A DNA stretch of 64,000 bases from assembly GCA_023424015.1 (NCBI GenBank), contig JAFAEM010000037.1, positions 9,745 through 73,744 of the forward strand. Reading direction: 5' to 3'. Origin of the DNA: Bacteroidota bacterium. GTDB lineage: Bacteria; Bacteroidota; Bacteroidia; Chitinophagales; Chitinophagaceae. Shown piece after piece: positions 24,646 to 33,439 of this stretch (position 1 is the stretch's first letter; each line of letters starts with the position of its first letter). The position numbers and the translations under genes were made by a program. The notes under the pieces are model-generated. The model saw only the letters and a program-made list of their open reading frames with translations, did no database searches and had not been told where the DNA came from.

Positions 24646-26154
24646 TTACAGTACATTGAAGAGGATCCTTATACTCCAGATCACTACTACGGCTCCCAGC
24701 AAAAGAAAGGAAGCCCTGCGTGGCAGTTTACCGGCAAGCCTTGCGGCAAGCGGGGCCGCCAGTACACCACCAATTACCAGTGCCAGTATCACCTGCCAGT
24801 TCTGAACGCCTATCAGTGTAAAAAAGGTAAAAGCACTCGCCAGGGTCACAAAAAATTCTGTGAGACTAACCGAACCGACCACATATCGCGGTGTACGTCC
24901 TTTTGTGATCAGGGTAGATGTAACAATTGGTCCCCATCCTCCTCCACCAAAAGAATCCAGGAAACCACCGACACCAGCCAGCCATCCATAGCGCTTGAAC
25001 TTTTTCTTGAGATTGACCGGCCGAAATGCATTGCTGAAAATCCTTACACCCAGCAAAAGTGTATAGATCGCCATAGCTGGCCGGAGATAGCTCAGGTGGC
25101 TGTCATCAAATTCCACCAGCAGCCATGCACCCAGCACGGCACCCAGGATGCCAGGTATGACCAGGGCTTTGAAAAGCTTTTTATTTACATTTCCGAATTT
25201 ATAATGGCTATAACCCGAAGCCCCGCTGGTAAACATTTCGGCGGTATGTATGCCGCCACTAATAGCTGCGGGACTTACATGAGCTGATTGCAGGATGATA
25301 GAACTGGTAACGCCATACCCCATACTGGTAGCGCCATCCACCATCTGCGCGCAAAAACCGGCCAGCACCATCCAGTGAAAATTCTTGTCGAGTGTCTGGT
25401 ACCATTTTACAGTTTCATCTGCCAGGCTTGCCAGCGGGAGGTAGGAAAAAATAAAATGACCGATCAGCATCAGGGCAAACACGGCAAGTGAATATGTGGC
25501 AATCTTTCTCCAGCGAATTTCCTTCTCCCTGACCTGTTCTTTCTGAACCAGTACACGGGTAAGCTCATTGAGCTTTTTGACCTTGTGTTCAAAATTCCCA
25601 TTTAGCCTGTTTCGGATCTTATACATATTATCCAAAATCTCGTCCAGTTCCCCGGGCAGCACTTCGGAAAATGTTTCCTTTAATCGTTTGGCGATCGTTG
25701 GCGATTTTCCATTGGTCGAGATCGCGATTTTCAGGTTCCCCTTTTTTACAATGGAGCTGAGATAGAAATCACATAGCTCCGGAGTGTCGGCAACATTCAC
25801 CAATTTGTGCTTTTGCCGGGACTCGGCATGAATGCTTTCACTCAATATTTTATTGTTTACCGCAACAATTGCTATATCGCAATCATCCAGGTCGGTAGTT
25901 TCGTACGGGCGCAGATGAAGTGTAAGATTAGGATGCTTTTCAGCAAGCTGGCTGATCTCGGGATTTATTTCGGGGGATACGAGTTTTATTTGCGTTAAAG
26001 GTGAGTTTTGAATTACCGCATTTAGTTTTTCAAGGCCTACTTTCCCGCCACCAACGATCAATAATCGCAAATGCTCCAGTTTTAAAAAAACAGGGAACAG
26101 ATCATTTCCCTGCTTTTCCTGCGTGCGGCTCATTTCCTTTAAACCTTTGTTCAT
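24646..26154 (-). CDS. Siroheme synthase domain (precorrin-2 dehydrogenase) fused to TSUP transporter
   Basis: This 502-residue fusion has two parts. Residues ~15-215 form the NAD-binding precorrin-2 dehydrogenase/ferrochelatase domain of CysG/Met8: LFPVFLKLEHLRLLIVGGGKVG, VAVNN, and NVADTPELCDFYLSSIVKKG with ISTNGKSPTIAKRLKE. Residues ~225-500 are a TauE/SafE (TSUP) membrane protein with about eight helices (FCAQMVDGATSMGYGV, GGIHTAEMFTSGASG, DSFGGGGWGPIV). The first part would finish siroheme for CysI, and the second would move sulfite, sulfate or another sulfur anion. The start at 26154 overlaps the cysI stop (ATGA); 26133 is an alternative. Confidence 0.9.
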   Translation of the reverse strand: MNKGLKEMSRTQEKQGNDLFPVFLKLEHLRLLIVGGGKVGLEKLNAVIQNSPLTQIKLVSPEINPEISQLAEKHPNLTLHLRPYETTDLDDCDIAIVAVNNKILSESIHAESRQKHKLVNVADTPELCDFYLSSIVKKGNLKIAISTNGKSPTIAKRLKETFSEVLPGELDEILDNMYKIRNRLNGNFEHKVKKLNELTRVLVQKEQVREKEIRWRKIATYSLAVFALMLIGHFIFSYLPLASLADETVKWYQTLDKNFHWMVLAGFCAQMVDGATSMGYGVTSSIILQSAHVSPAAISGGIHTAEMFTSGASGYSHYKFGNVNKKLFKALVIPGILGAVLGAWLLVEFDDSHLSYLRPAMAIYTLLLGVRIFSNAFRPVNLKKKFKRYGWLAGVGGFLDSFGGGGWGPIVTSTLITKGRTPRYVVGSVSLTEFFVTLASAFTFFTLIGVQNWQVILALVIGGVLAAPLAARLAGKLPRRASFLLLGAVVVIWSIRILFNVL

Positions 26155-27818
26155 TTGGCAATCCATTTACGATAAGAAAAATCTCCAAACGTTTCTCCAT
26201 ATTTCTTTTCCGCCGCATACACACCAAGCAAATCATCAAGCGTTTCCAGTATCTGTGCTTCGTCAAGACTATCCTTATATTTTGTATTTAATCTTTCGCC
26301 AAGCCGGTCGCCCCCGATATACAAATTGTACAAGCCGTAGGCCGTACCCACCAGTCCTATCTCGGCAGCAGGAGACCGTCCGCATCCATTAGGGCAACCC
26401 GTCATTCTCAAAATAATTTCGTCATCCTGCAACTGATACTTAAACAGGATGGGTTCTATTTTAGATATGAGGGTGGGCAAATAACGCTGCGCTTCTGCCA
26501 GCGCAAGGGGGCAGGTATTGAAGGCTACACAGGCGATCGCGTTCTTTCGCATCACACCAGCATTGTTGGTATGATCGATCATACCAAACTGGGTAAGGAG
26601 ACTCTCAATCTCTGCTTTGTCCTGTTCGGCAATATCAGCCAGTATCAGGTTTTGCGAACTGGTAAACCTGAAATTGGCTTTCCCGGTTTTCGCTATCTCC
26701 AGTAAACCCGTTTTTAGAGCGATCTTTTCATTGTCGAATACCCTGCCATTCTCAATAAATAAAGTGTAATACCATTTGCCTTCATGATTCAATCTCCATC
26801 CATAATGGTCTTTCCTGGAAGTAAAACTATAGCGCCTGGGTGCTTCGAGTTGAAAACCGCAACGATTTTCTACTTCAGCCCGGTATGCATCGATCCCCAT
26901 CTTATCGACGGTGTATTTCAAACGCGCCAGTTTGCGGTCACTACGATTGCCAAAATCCCTTTGCACGGTTATACATTCATAAATTGCTTTCAGTAGTTTT
27001 TCTTCTGTATCCACAAAACCAATTACCGTTGCCAGCCTCGGGTACGTGCCCGGATTACCATGCGTGGTACCCAATCCCCCGCCAACCGCGATATTGAAAC
27101 CTTTTAGCTCATTGTTTTCAATAATGGCGATCAGGCCGAGATCATTGGTCAATACATCGACATCATTATTCGGCGGAATGGCAATCCCGATCTTAAACTT
27201 CCTGGGCAGGTAGCGATCCTGGTAAAGCGGATCCTCCTCTGTTTTCTCAGCAATCTTTTCCTGGTCAAGCCAGATTTCATAGTAGGCCCGCGTTTTTGGT
27301 AATACCATCCTGCTGATAATGTCGGCATATCGGAATATCTCTTCATGCAATGCCGATTCTTTGGGATGTGCACTGCAGGTCACATTACGGTTCACATCGC
27401 CGCATGCCGCGATCGAATCCAGTTGAAGTGTATTAAAAGACTGGATGGTTGGCTTGATATGCGATTTTAAAATTCCATGCAATTGTATCGTCTGCCTTGT
27501 GGTGATCTTAATGGTTCCGGTGGAATGTTCACCAGCTATATGATGAAGCCCGATCCATTGCTCCGGTGTCATAAGCCCTCCGGGCAGGCGTAGCCTGATC
27601 ATGAAAGAATAAAGCCATTCCAGTTTTTTGGCACTTCTCTCCTCTCTCCTGTCGCGGTCGTCCTGCTGGTACATGCCATGAAACTTTACCAGCGACTGAT
27701 CGTCTTCACGGATAGCCCCGGTAATATTATCCAACAGGCTTTCCTTCAGAGTTCCGCGAAGTCCATTACTTGCCGTTTTGATCCTTTCAACTGAGGATAA
27801 ATTTGTTTTTTCAGACAT
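26151..27818 (-). CDS. cysI: Assimilatory sulfite reductase hemoprotein (CysI-type)
   Basis: This 555-residue protein of the nitrite/sulfite reductase family reduces sulfite to sulfide with siroheme and a 4Fe-4S cluster. Two duplicated half domains are visible. The siroheme Arg/His region is THTRQT-like (IKITTRQTIQLHGI), followed by GDVNRNVTCSAHP. The cluster ligands are CVAFNTCPLA near residue 430 and TGCPNGCGRS near 475. The neighbouring genes (cysJ, cobA, cysN/D/H) make sulfite rather than nitrite the likely substrate. It lies 64 bp after cysJ and overlaps the siroheme/TSUP fusion by 4 bp. Confidence 0.94.
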   Translation of the reverse strand: MSEKTNLSSVERIKTASNGLRGTLKESLLDNITGAIREDDQSLVKFHGMYQQDDRDRREERSAKKLEWLYSFMIRLRLPGGLMTPEQWIGLHHIAGEHSTGTIKITTRQTIQLHGILKSHIKPTIQSFNTLQLDSIAACGDVNRNVTCSAHPKESALHEEIFRYADIISRMVLPKTRAYYEIWLDQEKIAEKTEEDPLYQDRYLPRKFKIGIAIPPNNDVDVLTNDLGLIAIIENNELKGFNIAVGGGLGTTHGNPGTYPRLATVIGFVDTEEKLLKAIYECITVQRDFGNRSDRKLARLKYTVDKMGIDAYRAEVENRCGFQLEAPRRYSFTSRKDHYGWRLNHEGKWYYTLFIENGRVFDNEKIALKTGLLEIAKTGKANFRFTSSQNLILADIAEQDKAEIESLLTQFGMIDHTNNAGVMRKNAIACVAFNTCPLALAEAQRYLPTLISKIEPILFKYQLQDDEIILRMTGCPNGCGRSPAAEIGLVGTAYGLYNLYIGGDRLGERLNTKYKDSLDEAQILETLDDLLGVYAAEKKYGETFGDFSYRKWIAK

Positions 27819-27882
27819 GTACGTTAGAGTTCAGTTATGATTTCACGCAGGGGTGAAATTTTTTATTTATTCATTCACAAAA

Positions 27883-29607
27883 TCAATAAACATCTTTCTC
27901 CAGCCTTCCTTCCTTCTTCAATTGCTCCAGGTATTTCTTTGCATCGTCGGCAGATTTATTACCCTGTTCGCTGATGATCTGCGCCAGGGTATTCTCCACA
28001 TCCTTACTCATCGGGTCTTTGGTACCACTGATATAGACATAAGCACCGCTCTCCATCCACTGGTATAGTTCATTCGCATTCTCCAGCATGCGATGCTGCA
28101 CATATATCTTCTCCTGCTGGTCTCTCGAAAACGCCAGGTCGAGCCTGTTCAAAACACCGGTGTCCACGAAATTTTGCATTTCCGTCTGGTACAGGAAATC
28201 GGTGACAAAATGCTGCTCACCAAAAAAGAACCAGTTTCTTCCATTAGCGCCGGTGGCATCTCTTTCAGAGAGGAAAGCCCTGAAAGGCGCAACACCTGTA
28301 CCTGGACCGATCATGATCACATCACGATCAGGTGCTGGTAATTTAAAGTTGCGATCCTTGTGAACATAAAATGTGATGGGTGTATTCACCGGCTGATCAC
28401 CCAAAAACTCACTACATAACCCATAGCGCTGCTCATCCAAAGCAAGAAAACGATCCCTGGCCACGGTTATATGCACTTCCTGGTTTCCATGTGCAAGAGG
28501 GGAAGATGCCACTGAATATAATCTCGGCGCGATCGGCAACAATATCTTTATCACTTCTGCAAATTGCTCCGCGTTCTTTACTGGATAAATACGCAGCAGG
28601 TCAACCAGGTCCATCCTCGTGTCGGGTATCTCCTGTCCGATAATGCCCGCGTACTTTTTTATCGTAGAAGTAAGGAGGTAGCAAATGCCGAGATGCTGTT
28701 CAAGAAGTTGTTTTACGGGTGCCTTAAACTTAGGTGTTTCTATTTCAAGAACCGGGTCAATACCTGTAAGCTTTATGATCCGGCTTACCACATCTTCCCT
28801 GTTTCGAGGTATGATGCCAATGGTATCACCTGGTTCGTATTCTATCGGTTCATCTGTTCCGATCTCTATATGATAGGTCCGTTTATTCGATCCACGGTCG
28901 TTGAGATTGATATTGGAAATTATGGTTCCGTTATAATATTTTTTTCCGGCAGGCTTTTTCGCCGCAGGAACTGCCGTCGGTGTAACAGCTGTTAACGCCG
29001 GGCCTTCCAAAGTGTTCAATACTTTTTCAAACCACTGCCGTGCATCATCTTCATAATCGACATCGCATTTTTGCAAAGGCACTACCCGCTTTGCGCCAAA
29101 CATATTGAACTGGCTGTCCACATCCTCGCCTGTTTTGCAAAACATAGGATATGAACTATCACCCAGCGCCAGCACGCTGTATTTCAATTTGGAAAGATCA
29201 AGGGTCGATTGAAAAATAAAATCGTAGAATTTTTTTGCAGGTATCGGGGGTTCTCCTTCTCCCTGTGTGCTGATCACGACAAAAAAATAATCTTCTTTGG
29301 TCAGATCAGTTATGCGATATTGATCGAGTCCGACCAGTTTAGCATTGACACCTTTCTTTTTGGCAACGGCGGCCAATTGCGTTGCAAGCCTTTTGGCATT
29401 GCCTGTTTCTGTACCAAACGCAAGCGTGATCTTCTTAATTGACGCGGAAGGGGCAGCCACTGCGGTACCATTTGTACCCGCGGGTGATCCGTTAGCCACC
29501 AGGCCCGACAAATAGCCATTGATCCATATCAGCTCCTCCTTGGAGTAGTTGTCGATCAGCTCGTGTAGTTTTTTAAGTTTTACTTCCTCCAGCATACCAG
29601 CCCTCAT
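27883..29607 (-). CDS. cysJ: Sulfite reductase flavoprotein (diflavin reductase)
   Basis: This 574-residue NADPH-dependent diflavin reductase passes electrons to CysI. After a ~55-residue helical N-terminus there is a flavodoxin domain (LAFGTETGNAKRLATQLA, about 60-78; ISTQGEGEPP; LALGDSSYPMFC). An FAD-binding domain follows (PRLYSVASSPLAHG), then an NADPH-binding domain (IGPGTGVAPFRAFL and VYISGTKDPMSKDVE). The length and domain order match CysJ and P450 reductases. Its ATG overlaps the cobA stop by 4 bp, so the two are translationally coupled. Confidence 0.95.
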   Translation of the reverse strand: MRAGMLEEVKLKKLHELIDNYSKEELIWINGYLSGLVANGSPAGTNGTAVAAPSASIKKITLAFGTETGNAKRLATQLAAVAKKKGVNAKLVGLDQYRITDLTKEDYFFVVISTQGEGEPPIPAKKFYDFIFQSTLDLSKLKYSVLALGDSSYPMFCKTGEDVDSQFNMFGAKRVVPLQKCDVDYEDDARQWFEKVLNTLEGPALTAVTPTAVPAAKKPAGKKYYNGTIISNINLNDRGSNKRTYHIEIGTDEPIEYEPGDTIGIIPRNREDVVSRIIKLTGIDPVLEIETPKFKAPVKQLLEQHLGICYLLTSTIKKYAGIIGQEIPDTRMDLVDLLRIYPVKNAEQFAEVIKILLPIAPRLYSVASSPLAHGNQEVHITVARDRFLALDEQRYGLCSEFLGDQPVNTPITFYVHKDRNFKLPAPDRDVIMIGPGTGVAPFRAFLSERDATGANGRNWFFFGEQHFVTDFLYQTEMQNFVDTGVLNRLDLAFSRDQQEKIYVQHRMLENANELYQWMESGAYVYISGTKDPMSKDVENTLAQIISEQGNKSADDAKKYLEQLKKEGRLEKDVY

Positions 29608-30404
29608 TTTACGGTAACCAATTGATTAAAAACAGAACCTTTCTCACTCGTCTGATACCACTTGAATTTTTCATGCAGCTTCACCACTTCTCCAATGATC
29701 ACCATGGAAGGTGAACTGAATTGCATGCCTGCAAAATCAAACGAACAATCCTTTATCGTGGTGAGATGAACTTCCTGGTGCGATGTGGTTGCCTGCTCGA
29801 TCACGGCTAAAGGCGTGAACGGACTCCGTGTATAACGCAACAATAGTTCTGTAAGGCTAAACAAATTCCTGGCGGCCATATAAAACACCAGTGTGTCGCC
29901 GGACCTGGCCCAGGATTTCCATTTGTCGGGTGAGTAGTGACTGCATGGATTAAAGCTGATAAACTGCACAGCTTTCGCGTATCCTCTTGCTGTAAGTGGT
30001 ATACCCGCATAGGCTGAAACACCTGAAGCCGCTGTAATGCCGGGTATGATCTCGAAAGGAATTTCATGTTGCTGCAAAGATTCCAGCTCATCAAGTACAT
30101 TGCTGAAAAAAGCGACATCTCCACCTTTCAAACGAAGCACAGTTTTACCATTTCGCGCATGGCCGACCAACAATTTATTGATATCATCCTGCGCTACCGA
30201 GCCATCATGATAACCCTGTTTGCCCGTCATGAGCGTCAGAACATCTTTCCGTGCGTGGGTGTCAATAATAAGGGGATTTACCAGGCGGTCAACCAGGATC
30301 ACGTGTGCCTCTGCCAGGGCTTTTTGCAGCCTGATGGTGATAAGATCAGGATCACCGGGGCCTGCGCCGGCTATGATAACTTTTCCAGTTGCCGCTGAGT
30401 ACAT
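29604..30404 (-). CDS. cobA: Uroporphyrinogen-III C-methyltransferase (SUMT)
   Basis: This 266-residue SAM-dependent methyltransferase makes precorrin-2, the siroheme precursor. The N-terminal GAGPGDPDLITIRL (about 12-25) and PGITAASGVSAYAGIPLTARG (about 137-157) are conserved. The usual GGDPFVFGRGGEE motif reads RLKGGDVAFFSNVLDELE here, so the Arg-Gly-Gly part is replaced; this variant seems to fit a Bacteroidota subgroup but I cannot compare. It supplies the downstream siroheme synthase fusion. It lies 29 bp after cysN and overlaps cysJ by 4 bp. Confidence 0.92.
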   Translation of the reverse strand: MYSAATGKVIIAGAGPGDPDLITIRLQKALAEAHVILVDRLVNPLIIDTHARKDVLTLMTGKQGYHDGSVAQDDINKLLVGHARNGKTVLRLKGGDVAFFSNVLDELESLQQHEIPFEIIPGITAASGVSAYAGIPLTARGYAKAVQFISFNPCSHYSPDKWKSWARSGDTLVFYMAARNLFSLTELLLRYTRSPFTPLAVIEQATTSHQEVHLTTIKDCSFDFAGMQFSSPSMVIIGEVVKLHEKFKWYQTSEKGSVFNQLVTVK

Positions 30405-30433
30405 TGGTTTAATGGTTTGGTTACTTCAATAAC

Positions 30434-31675
30434 TTATTTTAATAATACAGCAGCAACTGTACTGTTGCCTGTTTCATCTATAAGGACTGCGCTGCCATTC
30501 ACTTTCAGATGATCGAATGCATCATAAGCAAGTGGCGAAGCCGTTTTGATCGATGCTTTCACCACTTCGTTCAATTTCACCTGGCCTTCCACGGGTTGAT
30601 GCTGAAGTGTGTTGACATCGAGTTTGTATTCAATACTTTTTACCACCGCTTTTACAAGGCGGCTGTTGTGTTGCAGGAAATATTTATTGCCTGCCTGCAA
30701 GGGTTTGTCATCAAGCCAGCAAAGTAATACTTCGAGTTCATTGCCAACTTTCGGCAGGTTGTCTGCATTTACAATGGCATCTCCACGACTGATATCGATG
30801 TCATTATCGAGGTGAATCACAACGCTTTGAGGCGCGAATACTTCGTCCACTTTTTTCCCACCGGTCTCGAGTTTACTAATCGTGGCTTCAATGCCTGCGG
30901 GTAATACTTTTACCTTGTCACCTTTTTTATAGACACCACTGAGCACCTTTCCGGCATAACCACGGTAATCGTGCAGATCGCCGGTTTGAGGTCTAATCAC
31001 AAACTGGACCTGAAAGCGTGCGTCTGTCAGGTTTGTATCGCTGGCGATCTCCACTTCTTCAAGCACCTGCAGCAATGGTTTTCCATCGTACCAGTCGATG
31101 TTCGTCGACCTGTCGACAATATTATCACCATTCAGGGCGCTGATGGGTATATAGGAAATATCCTTTAAGCCGAGTTGTTTGGCTACGTTGGCGTAATCGA
31201 TCACAATATTGTTGAAGACATCCTGTGAATACTCGACCAGGTCCATCTTATTAATAGCGACAACCACATGTGGTATTTTGAGTAACGACGCAATGATGGA
31301 ATGCCGGCGTGTTTGCTCCACTACACCCTGCCTTGCATCTACCAGAATGATGATCAGGTTGGAATTGGACGCACCTGTGATCATATTCCTCGTGTACTGC
31401 ACATGCCCGGGCGCATCAGCGATGATGAATTTTCTTTTGGGTGTGGTGAAATATCGATAGGCTACATCGATGGTAATTCCCTGCTCACGTTCCGCACGCA
31501 GTCCATCGGTAAGCAGGGCCAGGTCTACAGAGCCATCTGTCCTGTTTTTGGTAGAACGCTCGAGTGCTTCCAGCTGATCGACCAGGATATTTTTGCTGTC
31601 GTAAAGCAGCCGGCCGATCAATGTACTTTTGCCATCATCCACACTCCCTGCCGTGATAAATCTTAATAAATCCAT
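30434..31675 (-). CDS. cysN: Sulfate adenylyltransferase, GTPase subunit
   Basis: This 413-residue GTPase of the elongation-factor type couples GTP hydrolysis to APS formation by CysD. Motifs are G1 AGSVDDGKSTL (about 8-18), G3 DAPGH (about 90) and G4 NKMD. The EREQGITIDVAYRYF switch is typical of CysN. Two beta-barrel domains follow. There is no APS kinase (CysC) domain at the C-terminus, and no separate cysC is seen, which agrees with an APS-type CysH. It follows cysD after a 95 bp gap that contains a 7-bp-period repeat. Confidence 0.96.
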   Translation of the reverse strand: MDLLRFITAGSVDDGKSTLIGRLLYDSKNILVDQLEALERSTKNRTDGSVDLALLTDGLRAEREQGITIDVAYRYFTTPKRKFIIADAPGHVQYTRNMITGASNSNLIIILVDARQGVVEQTRRHSIIASLLKIPHVVVAINKMDLVEYSQDVFNNIVIDYANVAKQLGLKDISYIPISALNGDNIVDRSTNIDWYDGKPLLQVLEEVEIASDTNLTDARFQVQFVIRPQTGDLHDYRGYAGKVLSGVYKKGDKVKVLPAGIEATISKLETGGKKVDEVFAPQSVVIHLDNDIDISRGDAIVNADNLPKVGNELEVLLCWLDDKPLQAGNKYFLQHNSRLVKAVVKSIEYKLDVNTLQHQPVEGQVKLNEVVKASIKTASPLAYDAFDHLKVNGSAVLIDETGNSTVAAVLLK

Positions 31676-31719
31676 TTTAATCTATACTTTAATGTCGCTT
31701 ATGAATTAATTTACCTTTC

Positions 31720-31770
31720 CCCTCTCACTACTCACAATTCACCACTCACTACTCACCACTCACTACTCAC
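31720..31770. repeat. 7-bp-period array between cysN and cysD
   Basis: Seven units of the form TCAC-nnn (TCACTAC, TCACAAT, TCACCAC, and so on) follow in tandem with a 7-bp period, ending 1 bp before the cysD stop codon region (31771). There is no open frame across it and no hairpin. It separates two genes whose products form one enzyme. Confidence 0.8.
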
Positions 31771-32679
31771 CTAGAAATACCCATTCTTCTTCCTGTCTTC
31801 CATCGCCGCCTCAGTCACCCTGTCGTCGATCCGAGTCTCCCCTCTCTCGCTGATACGTGTTGAAATGATCTCGTTGATCACTTCATCCAGGGTGGACGCG
31901 CTGGACTCCACCGCAGCAGTACAGGTCATATCACCTACTGTGCGATAGCGTACCTGTTTTTTCAAAATGATGTCGGTGGGCTCGATATCGATAAAATCTG
32001 ATACCGCCACCAGCTGGCCTTCGTGATTGATCACTTCGCGTTCATGCGCGAAATAGATGGATGGCAATGCTATATTTTCTTTCCGGATATAATTCCATAT
32101 ATCCAACTCAGTCCAGTTGCTGATCGGAAATACCCTCACATTCTCGCCTTTGTGTATCCGGCCGTTGTAAATACTCCAGAGTTCGGGGCGCTGCAGCTTG
32201 GGATCCCATTGTCCAAATTCATCGCGCACAGAAAATATACGTTCTTTGGCCCTGGCCTTTTCCTCATCCCTCCTTGCACCACCAATGCAGGCGTCGAAAC
32301 CAAACTCCTCGATGGTATCCAGCAGGGTATGTGTCTGTAGCCAGTTACGGCTGGCGAATTTACCTTTGGGCTCGGTCAGCTTCTTCTGCCTAATGGTCTC
32401 CTCCACCTTTCTGACAACTAAATTGGCATCTACTTTCAGCGCCAGCTGGTCGCGGAACGCGAGTGCTTCGGGAAAGTTGTGACCTGTATCAATATGAACC
32501 AGGGGAAAAGGAATTCTGCCCGGTGCAAAAGCCTTCCTTGCCAGGTGCACCAGGGTGATAGAATCCTTTCCACCGCTAAAAAGTAGCGCCGGCCTTTCAA
32601 ACTGGGCAGCCACTTCCCTCATGATATGAATGCTCTCCGCTTCAAGTTGTTCTAAATAATCCAACCGGTATTTACCCAT
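31771..32679 (-). CDS. cysD: Sulfate adenylyltransferase, small subunit
   Basis: This 302-residue subunit of the heterodimeric ATP sulfurylase adenylates sulfate to APS. The PP-loop SGGKDSITLVHLARKAF is at about residues 34-50. The downstream VHIDTGHNFPE, GARRDEEKARAKERIFS and NWTELDIWNYI segments are typical of CysD. It should be cytoplasmic and act with CysN. A perfect dyad (32694-32712) sits 15 nt before its ATG, in the 52 bp gap after cysH. This suggests extra control between cysH and cysD. Confidence 0.97.
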   Translation of the reverse strand: MGKYRLDYLEQLEAESIHIMREVAAQFERPALLFSGGKDSITLVHLARKAFAPGRIPFPLVHIDTGHNFPEALAFRDQLALKVDANLVVRKVEETIRQKKLTEPKGKFASRNWLQTHTLLDTIEEFGFDACIGGARRDEEKARAKERIFSVRDEFGQWDPKLQRPELWSIYNGRIHKGENVRVFPISNWTELDIWNYIRKENIALPSIYFAHEREVINHEGQLVAVSDFIDIEPTDIILKKQVRYRTVGDMTCTAAVESSASTLDEVINEIISTRISERGETRIDDRVTEAAMEDRKKNGYF

Positions 32680-32693
32680 ATGATATTCTTTAT

Positions 32694-32712
32694 GTCTACA
32701 ATATTAGTAGAC
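32694..32712. promoter_or_regulatory. Dyad C before cysD: GTCTACAATATTAGTAGAC
   Basis: These are perfect 6-bp arms with a 7-nt centre. On the minus strand the centre reads TAATATTG, one base from the -7 consensus TAnnTTTG, so the dyad may cover the -7 region of an internal cysD promoter. A TTG lies only 14 bp upstream of it, shorter than in the other promoters. Confidence 0.65.
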
Positions 32713-32731
32713 TTATAATGCAAAAAAATTT

Positions 32732-33439
32732 TTAACCTGTTTTTGTCATTGATATATGAAGCCCACATTCCTTTTGCGATGTCTCCCACCACCAGCGACC
32801 GGCTCTCGGGTCTTCGCCGGGTTCGATCGCGCGGGTACAGGGTGCGCAACCGATGCTGATATATCCTTTATCATGCAGGGAATTGTAAGGAACATAGTGC
32901 TCCTTTAAGTAATTCATCACTTCTTCGAAAGACCAATTGATAAGAGGATTGAACTTGAACAACTGCTTTTCTTCAGACCATTCTATCATCGGCATTTGCC
33001 GGCGGTTGTCCGACTGGCCTGCTCTCAACCCCGTGATCCATACCCTTGCTCCTTCCAATGCGCGGTTCAGGGGTTTTACTTTTCTGATAAAACAGCATTC
33101 TTTGCGGTTTTCAACAGACTCATAAAAACTGTTGATCCCTTTTACCGTCACAAATTCTTCCACATCCGAAGCTTCGGGGAAAAATACACGGATCGGCTTT
33201 TTGTATCGTGCAATAGTTTTATCAAGTAACTCGTAGGTTTCGTTGAACAGCCGCCCGGTATCGATCGTGAAAATGGAAACATCGATATTATGTTTAAAAA
33301 TCACATCAGTCAATACCTGGTCTTCCTGTCCTAGCGAGGATGAAAAAACAACCTTGCCGGGAAACAGTTCGGCAACCAGGCTTACTGCTTCCGGCAAAGT
33401 GCTGTCTTCGATCTTTTTTATAAGGTCGGGGGTTAGCAT
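32732..33439 (-). CDS. cysH: Adenylyl-sulfate (APS) reductase, 4Fe-4S type
   Basis: This 235-residue thioredoxin-dependent reductase makes sulfite from APS. It has the four cluster Cys residues of the APS-reducing type (C115-C116 in KECCFIRK; C198 and C201 in GCAPC). The catalytic Cys is C225 in ECGLHIS. PAPS reductases lack the cluster Cys residues. The PP-loop-related SSSLGQEDQV (about 33-42) is present. It fits the absence of APS kinase. Its ATG overlaps the stop of the peroxiredoxin gene (TAATG), so the two genes are coupled. Confidence 0.95.
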   Translation of the reverse strand: MLTPDLIKKIEDSTLPEAVSLVAELFPGKVVFSSSLGQEDQVLTDVIFKHNIDVSIFTIDTGRLFNETYELLDKTIARYKKPIRVFFPEASDVEEFVTVKGINSFYESVENRKECCFIRKVKPLNRALEGARVWITGLRAGQSDNRRQMPMIEWSEEKQLFKFNPLINWSFEEVMNYLKEHYVPYNSLHDKGYISIGCAPCTRAIEPGEDPRAGRWWWETSQKECGLHISMTKTG

